This document shows positions 11,879 to 23,270 of a stretch of 64,000 nucleotides of DNA, piece after piece. Below the pieces are notes generated by a model. The model was not told the origin of the DNA and did no database searches. It saw nothing but the letters and a program-made list of their open reading frames with translations. Origin of the DNA: Chondrosia reniformis (lineage: Eukaryota; Porifera; Demospongiae; Chondrillida; Chondrillidae). The position numbers and the translations under genes were made by a program. Position 1 is the first letter of the stretch; every line of letters starts with the position of its first letter. The stretch lies in contig OX359195.1 in NCBI GenBank assembly GCA_947172415.1, positions 6,299,501 through 6,363,500 on the forward strand, in the 5' to 3' direction.

Positions 11879-14284
11879 ATGGATGTCGAAAGGCTGAAAG
11901 ATAAACTAACTCTGTGTATAGAAGACGACTTGCCAGTAAGTACTGACTAGTAACGACTACATCTAAATTCAGCTTTTAAATGATACCCGTCAAATTGTGT
12001 CAATCATCTATAAGCTGGGTTGTTTACGTACAGACAGAAACTAAATGATTACTCCAATTATAGTTTCTATGTTTACGCATTATAACAACTGTTTTGTTGT
12101 CAATATATACAGTAGATAAGTTTCTATTGCTGTAGAATGAAAAGATTTTGAAGATTCTAAAGAAATTAGAAGCTGTTGACATGACGGTAGACATCTTGCA
12201 GGTGAGAAAATTTTCTTGTGATGTCACATGACAGTCACATGACCAAGTCATGGCGGTTGTTAATGAGATAGTGTTAAGAGCTTTTAATTTTCTAGGAGAC
12301 AAGGATTGGTCGGATAATTAACAAGTTACGTAAGAATGAAGGTGAAGTAGGAAGAAGAGCACTGGAACTTGTAAAGAAATGGAAAAGTCTTGTTCCTGAA
12401 AGGAAGCAGGACGTGCCTTCCACTTACTCATCACCAAAATGTGTTCCAACTCAGGAAGCACCCCTGACCAGACATGGTGACATTACATGCACCTCTACTG
12501 ATAGACACTCCTCCAACTTGACAGACACACCCACCTCTAGCATAAACTTTCTGCAAGCCGAAGAGAAGAGATCAAAGAAGCTAACAAAATCAATACTTCA
12601 GAAGAGGTTTGCACAGCCCAATGCTCACAAGTCACAAGTCACACACAATCAGCTACATCCTCCTTCAAGGGAACAGAGCAGATCACCTTCACCCGTTCAT
12701 CACAAGGTATCACCTAGGAAACAGGTACCATTGCCACGGGAGCAGGTACCTAGATTGGATGTTTCTAGTATCAATACTGATGATGTCAGTATGTACAGTC
12801 AACTGTATTCAAGTGATTCTGATTCAGGAAGGAAAAGAAAAGGTTTGTCATGTGACTATCATGTGATATTTAGTGTAGGTATTGCATAATCTCTTTACTA
12901 GGTGCAACAATGGAGAGCCAGGTAGCAGTTGGATCATCAAAACGATCACGAACTCAGGTGTATGCTGGTGAAGCGAATACCCTAAAGAGTGAGTTTATAT
13001 ATATGTATGCATACACATATATGTACAGTGCTATCACATGCATGTCACCTGACGTCTTAGGTGTCCCCAACCCATTTAATTCCTAATCATATGCATGTCA
13101 CCTGACATCTATTAGGTGTCCCCAGCCCATTTGATTCCTAATCATATGCATGTCACCTGACATCTATTAGGTGTCCCCAGCCCATTTGATTCCTAATCAT
13201 ATGCATGTCACCTGACATCTATTAGGTGTCCCCAGCCTATTTGATTCCTGTATGAGGGTGTTATCAACCAACATTGATGCTATTGAAGAAGTTGGCTATT
13301 TGGACTTCCATGTTCTGAAGCCTCTTCTGGAAAAGTGTACTGCGTCTCAACTGAAAAGACTGGAAAAGTTTAACCCTGTAAGTAACCTTTGCATGGGATG
13401 GTACATTTAGATCATCTAAATATACAGTTTGCTCTGTCTTCTGGTTGAAAGCTTCGATGACTCCTCAGTAGGATGGCATCTTTAGATGTTCTGTATTATT
13501 GAAAGATATACCATTCCCCCCCCGTGGTCACTGGCAGAGCACTGATAGTGTTCACTCCCTCTTCACTTTTTCCTTTATATAGTTAAAGATTTTTCATAGT
13601 TGCAATATAATTTGATATACATGATATACGTATCTATGTGTATAATATCTGATTATTATACGTACATGATATATCTACGTATGTATATAGCATCTGATTG
13701 AGGACAATGATGTGCTTTGGAAGAAGCATTGTAGTAACAAGTTCAAGGCAGCTGTTCCTCAAAGAGGACAGACTTGGAAGGAGCTATTTTTAGTATGTAC
13801 TATCAGATTGATGGTATAAACTGTTATAATGAGTCCCATTTCCAATTCCATTCTAAATTCAGTTAAAGGAGCATGAAGAGGAATCAAAACTTAAACACTT
13901 GTCCACTTTCATACAAGCCAAGAAATCAAAGGAGGAGGAAGCTAGTTAGTGATGTCTCAACATGCTCTCTACTGCTATGTAGCTTTAAAATTAGATAACC
14001 ATTAGCTGTGACATGTTAATGATGTTAATGATAACACTTTTTATGTACGTATGTGCATGTCCTTCATAAATGTAGAAAGAACAGCCAAGTTGACTGCCAC
14101 ACCCCTTTCTGTTCCGGGGAGACATAGAGGGGGAGGATTCTTCTCAGTGAGGGGCCATAGTAACCATTCAAGGTCAGCTGGAAGTTTCCATAGAAACAAA
14201 GAAGATATCACACCACTCATGAAACTGACAAAGAAAATGGCACAACAAAGGTTTATGAGAGATAGTAGACCATTGCTCCTGTAA
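11879..14284 (+). CDS. ELOA: Elongin A (transcription elongation factor B polypeptide 3)
   Basis: Elongin A stimulates RNA polymerase II elongation and, through its BC-box, recruits Elongin B/C and a cullin ligase. Exons: 11879-11935, 12136-12201, 12296-12842, 12902-12988, 13226-13377, 13691-13792, 13863-13944, 14076-14284; 433 aa, phases consistent. Residues 1-75 form the TFIIS N-terminal (LW) domain with KILKKLEAVDMTVDILQ and ALELVKKWKSLVP. A Ser/Pro-rich linker follows. The C-terminal Elongin A domain carries the BC-box SLFDSCMRVL (SLxxxCxxxL) and then EDNDVLWKKHCSNKF. Much shorter than the mammalian protein (about 770 aa), mainly in the linker. A GTAAGT right at the stop (14281) and a TAG acceptor at 14313 could give an alternative end at 14346. 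The exon at 13226 is preceded by tandem copies of its own splice acceptor. Confidence 0.93.
13038..13225 (+). repeat. 55-bp tandem repeat carrying duplicated 3' splice sites
   Basis: Units start at 13038, 13091, 13146 and 13201 (period 53, then 55). Each contains ATGCATGTCACC, an acceptor ending TTAG, and a copy of the first 24 bases of the Elongin A BC-box exon. Only the last unit continues into real exon. The upstream copies read CCA instead of CTA at the BC-box leucine and then reach TAA. Confidence 0.9.
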
Positions 14285-14397
14285 GTAACCCTTAACTTCC
14301 TACGTATTTTAGATCCAAAATGATGGGAGGAGTCAGGAGATGGTAAAGCAGTTGCAATATCATTTATTACACCTGAATTGCTGTACATACTATTACC

Positions 14398-14403
14398 AAT
14401 AAA
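14398..14403 (+). terminator. Poly(A) signal of Elongin A
   Basis: AATAAA about 115 bp past the TAA at 14282-14284 and 52 bp past the alternative stop at 14344-14346. Confidence 0.6.
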
Positions 14404-14586
14404 TATTTATAAGAAACTTCTAATGATATAATTTGACTAATGTTTTATTTGTCAACACATATTTGTATCCCTAACCCTTGAATATTACATAGGTATACGT
14501 ATATCATATTGTGGTCTTTGTATAAAGTTTAAGGATATTTGCATTGATACATTCATTTGAGACTTAACTATAAAGGAGTTCTTGAA

Positions 14587-14680
14587 ACTGGTCATGATTA
14601 TGTACTTCTCTCAGCACAACTCAAGTAGAATTGTCCCAGGGGACACCATGAGGAGGTGAAATTGCATCGTGCCCCACTCC
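14587..14680 (-). mobile_element. SINE-like conserved domain, copy B
   Basis: On the minus strand this segment reads GTGGGGCACGATG ... TTTCACCTCCTC ... TCTACTTGAGTTGTGCTGAG AGAAGTACAT, matching 49961-50054 at most positions. A 7-bp stem (ACAATTC / GAGTTGT, loop TACTT) is kept by a G-U pair where the other copy has a C-G pair. It lies between the convergent Elongin A and Rab genes. Confidence 0.65.
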
Positions 14681-14751
14681 CAGCTTTAATGCTCGAATAA
14701 TTCAAAGATTAATTAGTCCATAGTATACAAACTAGTCATATCAAGCTCTAG

Positions 14752-16496
14752 TTAATGTCCGCAACACTTCGTCTCTTGTGTTGATAGTGATGTATCAGCT
14801 TGCTTTAGTTCTATTGTTGCTTCAAGTTCTTCATCATCACTTCTACAGGACTGTTGTTTTAGTATCTGATGGAGTAACAAAAGTTAGATTAGATGACAGA
14901 TATCTAGATATTGCATATAATAATTATATATTGACAAAATTAAATCCTACAATATTTAATACATGTACATTAATATATTTATAATCTTATATTTACATTT
15001 ACATGATTAATCAAATTATATACCATTTGATGTAATGTAATGATACAGCAAAAGAATTTAATTCATAACATTATTATTTATATAATACCTATAAGGTAGT
15101 TCTGAGGCAATATATTTCTTATACGTACCTGTGCCACTAAAGAGTTGGCAGCTTCTTTTATACCAATATCCTTCTTGGCTGAGGTTTCACAAAAGGAGTG
15201 AAATTTTTGTTCCATGCAAACCCTTTCCAGTTGGGATTTGGTGAGGGAATTACCAGTAGCAGATAAATCACACTATAGATTGTGTATATATTTGGAAAGA
15301 AAAGCTCTGTAGCTGCATACATGTACGTAAACAGCTATACGTATAATAGTACGAAGTACATTGCATGTATGTACTGGAATGTATACCTTGTTTGCATGTA
15401 TGTACTGGAATGTATACCTTGTTTGCATGTATGTACTGGAATGTATACCTTGTTTGCAAGGAGAATAACTGGTATTGGGGACCCACCAACTTGCAAACAC
15501 GTGTTATCTAGAGATTTCTTCCATTCCTTTGCTCCAACTAATGTTAAGGGCTGCTGCAAGTCAAATACAACAAAGGATCCCATAGCCTCACTGAAATAAC
15601 TTCTTGTCATCACATTACATTTCTCCTGACCTATTATTATAGAGATATGTATAGCATATATACTGTATTATATCTAAACATGCAAGTTACATATATATAC
15701 AATATGGCTCCCTATACATTTGAATAAATGTGATAATTCAAAGTACAAATCTGGTATATATAAAAAGGCAAGGTTGAGAATATATATGCAGCAAAACTGT
15801 TTAACCTGCCACGTCCCAGAGTTGCAATTTCACAAGTGTGTTGGCATCCCAGTTTATTACCTTCTCACTAAAGTCAAAGCCAATCTAACATTAGCAGTTT
15901 GTTAAGGATTCATATTCATCCATTTTGAGATTGTAATAAATTTGCTTATACTTGCATTATGTATTAAAAAATTGGTCAATTACACTTTCAATTTCAATTT
16001 CAGCTTTTATTAGTTAACTTAATAATATATTAGGATACAGTAGCCTTGTAGTTAGCTGTAAAGCACTGATGGACATATCTCCTTATGATGCTGGTCTTGC
16101 CAGTACCCAGGTCTCCTATTACAAGAACTTTAAGAACTTTTTCCTTCAGGGATGACTGTATATAGCATATAGTATATATCATGGCAATATACAATATATA
16201 TATATAGGCTTATATATATGCGTTTATACATGTGTGTTAAGTATGTCTATATAGCAAACCTGGAGGTTATTCACCTATATAACTCTCAGGGAGCTGGGAA
16301 AACTTAATCAACTACCATAGAGTATATACTGAGTAAGTTATAAAATGGGCACACGTATAGCTATATTACTTTACATATAAACAGTTGAAAGGAATCCAAA
16401 TTATATTCCATCACCAAAATTAAATTCAGTGTATATATTGGCATGATAGTATACTATAATATTACCTGAAGGCCTAGAGCTGCGATAACTCACCAT
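14752..16496 (-). CDS. RAB32: Rab32/Rab38-type small GTPase
   Basis: Small GTPase of the Rab32/38 group, which in animals controls traffic to lysosome-related organelles. Exons: 16496-16494 (ATG only), 16155-16039, 15884-15806, 15630-15449, 15272-15129, 14865-14752; 212 aa, frame intact throughout. G1 is GDLGTGKTS, followed by IIRRYVHQCF; then DFSEKVINWD, G3 WDVAGQE, MTRSYFSEAMGSFVVFD, G4 LLANKCDL, G5 ETSAK. The C-terminus KCCGH holds the paired cysteines for geranylgeranylation. Rab32-like hallmarks are YVHQ, the WD-x(3)-V-x-LQLWD region and V-A-G-Q-E in place of the usual T-A-G-Q-E (vertebrate Rab32 has I-A-G-Q-E). The start codon is the whole coding part of exon 1. Rab38 and Rab29 are the other possibilities within the group. 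Confidence 0.9.
15361..15453 (-). repeat. 31-bp tandem repeat carrying duplicated 5' splice sites
   Basis: Three units at 15361, 15392 and 15423. On the coding (minus) strand each contains GCAAACAAG followed by GTATACATTCCAG, that is the last nine exonic bases and the donor of the Rab exon that ends at 15449. Confidence 0.88.
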
Positions 16497-16505
16497 TTTA
16501 AACTG
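16152..16505 (+). repeat. Rab intron-1 segment, copy 1 of a direct duplication
   Basis: Intron 1 of the Rab gene including the edge of exon 2. The same order of sequence (GATGACTGTATATA ... CTCTCAGGGAGCTGGGAA ... ATTACCTGAAGGCCT) recurs at 17153-17507. Confidence 0.8.
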
Positions 16506-16837
16506 TGACTCTATATCTTCCGTCCAGACCTCACGACTGAGATTTCTGTATGATTTGAAAATGATTCGCACGTAACGATCTTCTTTTTTTTTCTATGATT
16601 CTGTCTCGTATATAGCTATAACCAGATCGATGATCCCCTTCCGTATAAAATAATTTTCCTACGTATGCCTCTTTGAATCTATATATAAGACTAGTTCATT
16701 GATCAAACACCCACAGTATTATTATCTACGTATATGTATATAGTTTATAACAAACTATATTCCCTTTAATCATATTCATTGTTTTCCAATAATAACCGTG
16801 TTGTTAACAGGAACTGAATATAATTGATTTACCATTG

Positions 16838-17156
16838 TATTTATCTAAACGTCGCTGGGATTTTATATAGGGAATTACCCTGTACAAAAATTCCGTAAAC
16901 AATACAGCAACAAACGTTCATACTCCCTATATATACTATATAGAAATGCATCTACCTCATGGCAGTCTTTTACGAAGTTTTATAATTAGTGGCGCAGGGG
17001 TCTGGAAAAGAGTGGATTTATATGTCTGAAAAGTGGTTCATGCCCAGGTACATATGAATGACCAAGAAATTTTTAAAGCATTATACCATTGTGTGTGTTA
17101 TTAGGAAATATCCTTCAAAATCTTGTAATGTATGAAAGGCTCAGTTTTGTATAAGG
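16838..17156 (+). repeat. About 315-bp direct repeat, left copy
   Basis: Begins near ATATAGGGAATTACCCTGTA and includes TTAGTGGCGCAGGGGTCTGG. The right copy is 27786-28098, same orientation, roughly nine bases in ten alike. The two copies bracket the repeat island. No TG...CA ends, primer binding site or retroelement ORF was seen, so these are not clearly LTRs. Confidence 0.75.
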
Positions 17157-17507
17157 ATGACTGTATATAATCATAGCAATATACAAATAGGTATATACTA
17201 TACGCTTATATGCGTTTATACAATGTCATGTGGTCTATATAGCAAGCCTGGGGGTTCTTCACCTATATAACTCTCAGGGAGCTGGGAAGACTTAATCAAC
17301 TACCATAGGGTATATACTGAGAAAGTTATAAAATGGGCACACTTATATTATAGCTATATCACTTTACATATAAACAGCTAAATTTATTAGTCTTATTGGA
17401 CTATAAAGAAATGCATATATTCCATCATCAGAATTAAATTCAGTGTATATATTGGCATGATATATATTATATACTATATATATATAAATTACCTGAAGGC
17501 CTATATA
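17153..17507 (+). repeat. Rab intron-1 segment, copy 2
   Basis: Second copy of 16152-16505, about 1 kb upstream of the Rab gene. The exon-2 edge and intron are copied, but the remaining coding exons are not. Confidence 0.8.
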
Positions 17508-17512
17508 CATTA

Positions 17513-18110
17513 AATTATGATATATATACAAAGTTAATGTATGGTGAGAGATAAGGCAAATTTTAAGTTCCATCAAATTTTCAAAAACGCTTTGGATATG
17601 CTCTATAGGTGACTGTAAATGCTGACACAAAATCACAGCTGCATATCTTCCCATTTGATAGAGTTACAGCCCTCAATGTACATTAAATTCTGGTATGTAA
17701 AGTTAATGTATGGTGAAAGATAAGGCAAATTTTAAGTTCCATCAAATTTTCAAAAACACATTGCACATGCTCTATATAAAAGTGTCTGTGAATGCTGACA
17801 CAAAGTCACAACTTCATATTTTTCCATTAGATAGAGTGACAGCCCTCAATGTACATTAAATTCAGGTATACAAAGTTGATGTATGGTGAGAGATAGGGCA
17901 AATTTTAAGTTCTTTCAAAATTTCAAAAACGTAATGGATATGCTCTATAGGTGACTGTCAATCCAGCCTGACACAAAGTCACAGCTTTATATCTTTCCAT
18001 TTGATAGAGTTATAACCCTCAATGTACATTAAATTCTGGTATGTAAAGGTAATGTATGGTGAGAGATAGGGCAAATTTTAAGTTCTTTCAAATTTTTCAA
18101 TATGAACCAC
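17513..18110 (+). repeat. Satellite family S, diverged array 1 (about 170-bp units)
   Basis: Three to four units spaced 169-173 bp, marked by AAGTTAATGTATGGTGAGAG and ACAGCCCTCAATGTACATTA. Related to the 158-bp arrays at 23225-25400 and 26525-27775. Confidence 0.8.
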
Positions 18111-19682
18111 TTTGTGTACAACCAAGTATATAAGTCACATGACATCATCTAACTAGCAATGTATTGCATTATAGTATTATACATACATGCCACTGGGCTG
18201 ATCAGGAGTAATATGTTCCAGTGATTATGAAAAAAATTGGGAAAAAATTATGAAATATTAAAAATTCTATCAATACAGTGAGTCTTGACGGGACACTGAG
18301 ATCCTATTAAAATAGCATCCAGTGATCACCTCACAGCTATCTAAGATCCTGGCCAAGTTAAGACCCTGGTCACTCTACTGGTCTGACAAAATACATTCCA
18401 GTGATTATTCACTTAGTTACGTATATACAAGTGTAATTTAGCATTTAGCACACTACTAACCTATATTATTAATATTATTTGTATGCTAGATTATTAGACA
18501 TTTTCTGCATTAGTTCAGTTGTCTCATGACTATCTAATCTAGTGTACTAATTGATAAGTCTTAGACTCCATGTCAAAATACATTTTCAGAGTAATTTATA
18601 GTCAGTGAATAGGGTAGTACCCTTCAAGTATAGAGAGGCAACAAAACATGGCTGCCTATGAATGATCTAGAACAACATTTTCTATGGTGGGCATCAATAG
18701 GAGGCAATGGAAAAACTAAAATAGACTGTATTCCCAGACTTACGACTTAGGGAAAACCCCATAGATCTTTGTATTCAACAGGTTGCATGTTTACGCCTTA
18801 AAATTGTATGTACGTATATGTTTGTATGCTCATTGGTGTAAAGGTATGAAAGCTTTCACTATTACATTTCATTTAAATGCAGTCTTTTACATGCACATGT
18901 GAGTGTATGTACTACACAATCTTCTTATTCTGCCTCTCAGGTGAAAACTTATTCCAGAAAAAATGAAGTTGCCAAATTCGAGAAATTGATGAACTGAACC
19001 ACTTTTGGAGAAAGCTGCTTAAACTATAAACACATATGTACATCAGCCTATATAATTTATATGCAAAGGAACTGTATACTTATACAGTACATGTACAGAA
19101 TATATATACCATGTGTTAAAGTATATGTACATATAAATAAGTGAATCACTTCAAGATAATATTATTGCTAGTATGCTGGCCAGCGACCAAGTCTTATATT
19201 GGTTAGGAGAGTATTTAAATGGCAATCAGTGGATTGCCTTCCAGTCATACAAAGAGGGAGAACTAATCACAGACACGTACAGCTGTTTCACCCTCCTAGG
19301 CTGGTGTTGTGTAGTGTGCTGCCCCCTACTTCAAGGCATGCCTTCCATGTTTGTGTTGGGGTGAGAAAGTATATATATGTATACAAACCTACCTGCCATC
19401 TATGTTTGTGCAGGGACAAGACAATAGTAGGATAGATGGATGGTGGGCAAGTGAGGGATAGGTTAGGTAGCTAGGTGTGAAAATGTAGTAGATTAGTTGT
19501 AAATACTGCTTTGGGTCATTCCATCTAGCCATAAATTAACTAGCAGACACTGCTTAAACAACTCTACAGGATCGCTATGTAGCTGTCATCCAAACTAAAC
19601 TGAAAATAATGTAGCAATGTAATAATCTGCTAGCTATTTATGAGCAGTCAGTCATTCGAGTCATTGAAAATGTAAATCAAGG
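18111..19682. other. Intergenic stretch, no gene seen
   Basis: About 1.6 kb of AT-rich sequence. CCAGTGATTAT motifs at 18218-18415 resemble the ends of the small element at 60528-60630. Short ORFs near 19173-19435 show no conserved features. Confidence 0.55.
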
Positions 19683-20880
19683 TGACTTGTAATGACACCT
19701 TACAGCTCCTATATGCCTCCTGGTGCTTAATCCAATTTTTGGCTTAAGCACCCGCAAGCTTTGTACTATTGGAAAATGCAGTCGAGGTGAATTGAAATGA
19801 CACATTGCAGCTCCTATATGCCTCCTGGTGCTTAATCCAATTTTTGGCTTAAGCACCGGCAAGTCTTGTACTATTGGAAAATGCAGTCGAGGTGAATTGA
19901 AATGACACATTGCAGCTCCTATATGCCTCCTGGTGCTTAATCCAATTTTTGGCTTAAGCACCGGCAAGTCTTGTACTATTGGAAAATGCAGTCGAGGTGA
20001 ATTGAAATGACACATTGCAGCTCCTATATGCCTCCTGGTGCTTAATCCAATTTTTGGCTTAAGCACCGGCAAGCCTTGTACTATTGGAAAATGCAGTCGA
20101 GGTGAATTGAAATGACATATTGCAGCTCCTATAGGCCTCCTGGTGCTTAATCCAATTTTTGGCTTAAGCACCGGCAAGCCTTGTACTATTGGAAAATGCA
20201 GTCGAGGTGAATTGAATTGACACATTGCAGCTCCTATATGCCTCCTGGTGCTTAATCCAATTTTTGGCTTAAGCACCGGCAAGTCTTGTACTATTGGAAA
20301 ATGCAGTCGAGGTGAATTGAAATGACACATTGCAGCTCCTATATGCCTCCTGGTGCTTAATCCAATTTTTGGCTTAAGCACCGGCAAGTCTTGTACTATT
20401 GGAAAATGCAGTCGAGGTGAATTGAAATGACACATTGCAGCTCCTATATGCCTCCTGGTGCTTAATCCAATTTTTGGCTTAAGCACCGGCAAGCCTTGTA
20501 CTATTGGAAAATGCAGTCGAGGTGAATTGAAATGACATATTGCAGCTCCTATAGGCCTCCTGGTGCTTAATCCAATTTTTGGCTTAAGCACCGGCAAGCC
20601 TTGTACTATTGGAAAATGCAGTCGAGGTGAATTGAATTGACACATTGCAGCTCCTATATGCCTCCTGGTGCTTAATCCAATTTTTGGCTTAAGCACCGGC
20701 AAGTCTTGTACTATTGGAAAATGCAGTCGAGGTGAATTGAAATTACACATTGCAGCTCCTAGAGGTCTCCTGGTGCTTAATCCAATTTTTGGCTTAAGCA
20801 CCGGCAAGCCTTGTACTATTGGAAAATGCAGTCGAGGTGAATTGAAATGACACATTGCAGCTCCTATATGCCTCCTGGTG
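19683..20880. repeat. 105-bp satellite with 420-bp higher-order unit
   Basis: About 11.4 units of exactly 105 bp. Each has an imperfect hairpin: GGTGCTTAATCCAA, three T, TTGGCTTAAGCACC (13 of 14 pairs). Four-unit blocks repeat: 19801-20220 and 20221-20640 are identical as read. Because 105 is divisible by three, one minus-strand frame stays open for 414 codons; I treat that as a by-product. The array ends abruptly at the orphan first-exon module at 20881. Confidence 0.93.
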
Positions 20881-21064
20881 CTCATATGAATCCTTAAAGA
20901 TATCAGATGCCAATCCCACATTTCGTGGAACCCCCCCGAAATCCGGATTATTGGTGAGCACGTCTCTATGGCACCAACCGATTAGGAGGAGACAGCTTCA
21001 GAGTCTAAGCGCTACCAACCTCTATGGGAACCGCAACCACCATGGAGATGTGTCCAGGTAGGCC
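20881..21064 (+). pseudogene. Orphan first-exon-like module, copy 1 (plus strand)
   Basis: Reads SYESLKISDANPT, RGTPPKSGLLVSTSLW, NLYGNRNHH, then ends at CCAG followed by GTAGGC, a plausible donor. The ATG present in copy 3 is lost at the junction with the 105-bp satellite. It has a 3-nt in-frame insertion (an extra Arg) relative to copy 3. Homology continues about 400 bp into the following intron-like sequence and matches 22350-22870 inverted. I do not recognise the protein. Confidence 0.6.
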
Positions 21065-21594
21065 TACTATATAAGGTTTTTCGCTTCTATTTATATGAAG
21101 TTTTGTCCAAAGAAAACGGCTGTGGTAGGGGCTTTTTATGTATTTCTCGTTATTTCCAGATCAGTGAATTGTTCCAAGCAAATTTAAAGACATAGCCAGT
21201 ATTTGTGGATCATCTGAAAACTGGGGAAAGCGGAAAAATCCTGTAAGTGTCTTGATGGGCCGAGGAGAACGACTTTTCTGATCCCAATTATTTTCGAGAA
21301 ATTATTCCACTTTAATTCAAGACCATTGAATCGTTCCAAGCAATTTTACACACATACGCAGTATTTCCAATACATCTCAAAACTATGGCAAATGTATAAA
21401 AGCCTGTATGTGTCTTGGTGAAGGGAGGAGAACGACTATTCACGATACAGAAAACTAGAGATAGTGCGAGGTCCGATATTCATCGCCTGTACGATATTAA
21501 TGTCTATGATCGATATTTTAACTAGGCCAGCTTACTCAAAGTCTAATTCCTAACGCAAGAGAGACAAAAATATTTGGAAATCTTTCACAGAATT

Positions 21595-22160
21595 TAATGT
21601 ACATTGAGGGCTGTAACCTTTTTAATTGGAAAGATATAAAGCTACTATATACTCTCTTTCAGCATTCTGAGACATCTGGTATTAAAAGTTAATGTACATA
21701 CGCTGAGAGATATGGCAAATTAAAAGCTACATCAAAATTTCAAAAACTCATTAGATTTGCTCTATAGGTGACTGTCAGTGCTGATACAAAGTAACAGCTT
21801 CATATCTTTCCATTTGATAGAGTTACAGCACTCGATGTACATTAAATTCTAGTATACAAAGTTAATGTACGTAGAAATCAAAATTTGAAACTGTTTGGAA
21901 ATGTGTCATACATGTCTGTGAATACTGGTATAGAGTTTCAGATCCATATCTCTTCATTTGGCAGAGTTAGAGCCATAAATGTACTTTCAATTACTGCTAT
22001 ACAAAGTTAATGTATGGTGAGAGATAGGGCAAATTGAGTAGATTTGAAAATTTGCAAAATTCATTGAAAGCCTTTCATACATCTCTGTGAATACTTACAC
22101 AATGTTTCAGCTTCATATCTCTCCATTTGACAGAGCTACAGCACTCTAATGTACATTACA
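21595..22160 (+). repeat. Satellite family S, array 2
   Basis: About 3.5 diverged units with the shared GACAGAGTTACAGCACT and AATGTACATT blocks, lying between the inverted module copies. Confidence 0.75.
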
Positions 22161-23270
22161 TTTCTACTATACGACCTTAAATGGTGTAGCATATATATCG
22201 TGCGATACTATTATGCAAATTATCGGTATACCAAGTTAAAATGTTTTGACATGAATGGGGCAACTAGAAACACGCAGGGACAGTCCAGAACGCAGCTGTC
22301 AGAAGGTTTTTACATAGAGGCAGGTAGCCATTATGTTATTACTGCAATTGAGATTGAGTGTGACTGGTTATACCAGTTTACGTTCATATCGGAACACCTG
22401 TCGCTAAAATCGTTTCTACATGGGACCAGAAAAGTTGGTCTCCTCCGCCAATCAAGACACTTACAGGATTCTATCCATTTTTCCCAGTTTCTAGATGAAC
22501 CACGAATACTGGATATACCTTTAAAATGGCTTGGAACGATGCACTCATCGCGAATTAACTTGATATAATTTGACTACATTTTTCTCGCAAATACCCTATT
22601 CTTAAGTATGGAATTGCGCCAACCACAATCGTTTCCTTTTGAAATTTTCTTGTTTAAATAGAAGCGCAAAACCTTATAAAGTAGGCCTACCTGGACACAT
22701 CTCTATGGTGGTAGCGGTTCCCATAGAGGTTGGTAGCGCTTAGACTCTGAAGCTGTCTCCTAATCGGTTGGTGCCATAGAGACGTGCTCACCAATAATCC
22801 GGATTTCGGGGGGGTTCCACGTAATGTGGGATTGGCATCTGATATCAATCTTTAAGGATTCATATGAGTCGGCCATATCGAGAAGAACTGGTTCTTCTCA
22901 CGCAAGTGACACCCAAAGCTCAACTCGGCAGAGCGTTACCACCGATCCCGGCCTCTGAGCGTCGTGGATGGTAGCGTTCGGTATGGTCCAACTTTTTTTC
23001 TTTGGAGTTTCGTTGGCCGTCGATAGGCAAAATTTCACTTTAACGACATCCATATAATATATGTGGATAGATACTGCTTCAACAACAATCAAGTACTACA
23101 CAGTGCATATCCATGTGTATAAGAAATCTTTCAAAGAGTTCTATGTTTTCAGAAATATATACAGTATCGCATTTTCACTCTTACACCTACTCAAGGTCGG
23201 CCATTTATAGTATTACGCAATTAGGGTTAGTTAATGTATGGTGAGGGATAGGGTAAATTTATGTAGAAAT
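22030..23270 (+). repeat. 1.2-kb segment, copy 1 of a segmental duplication
   Basis: Nearly identical to 25335-26575 (offset about 3305 bp). Contains a 139-codon open frame at 22149-22568 and, on the minus strand, first-exon module copy 2 and its upstream flank. In the open frame the two copies differ at five codons, all changing the amino acid, which argues against that frame being a maintained protein. Confidence 0.88.
22683..22870 (-). pseudogene. Orphan first-exon-like module, copy 2 (frameshifted)
   Basis: Same module as copies 1 and 3 on the minus strand, with the ATGGCCGACTCATATGAATC start, but a 4-nt insertion (ATTG after AAAG) breaks the frame after LKI. Upstream flank and downstream donor CCAG/GTAGGC are retained. 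Confidence 0.6.

Noticed and set aside
15268-15500. YIPVHTCKQG repeat peptide on minus strand
   Set aside because: It is read-through of the 31-bp repeat beyond the Rab donor at 15449; not part of the GTPase.
19677-20921. 414-codon minus-strand open frame
   Set aside because: It is the 105-bp satellite read in a frame kept open by a period divisible by three; no start context, splice sites or domain.
22149-22568. 139-codon open frame as a protein gene
   Set aside because: The duplicate at 25454-25873 differs only by amino-acid changes, and no domain or splice structure supports it.
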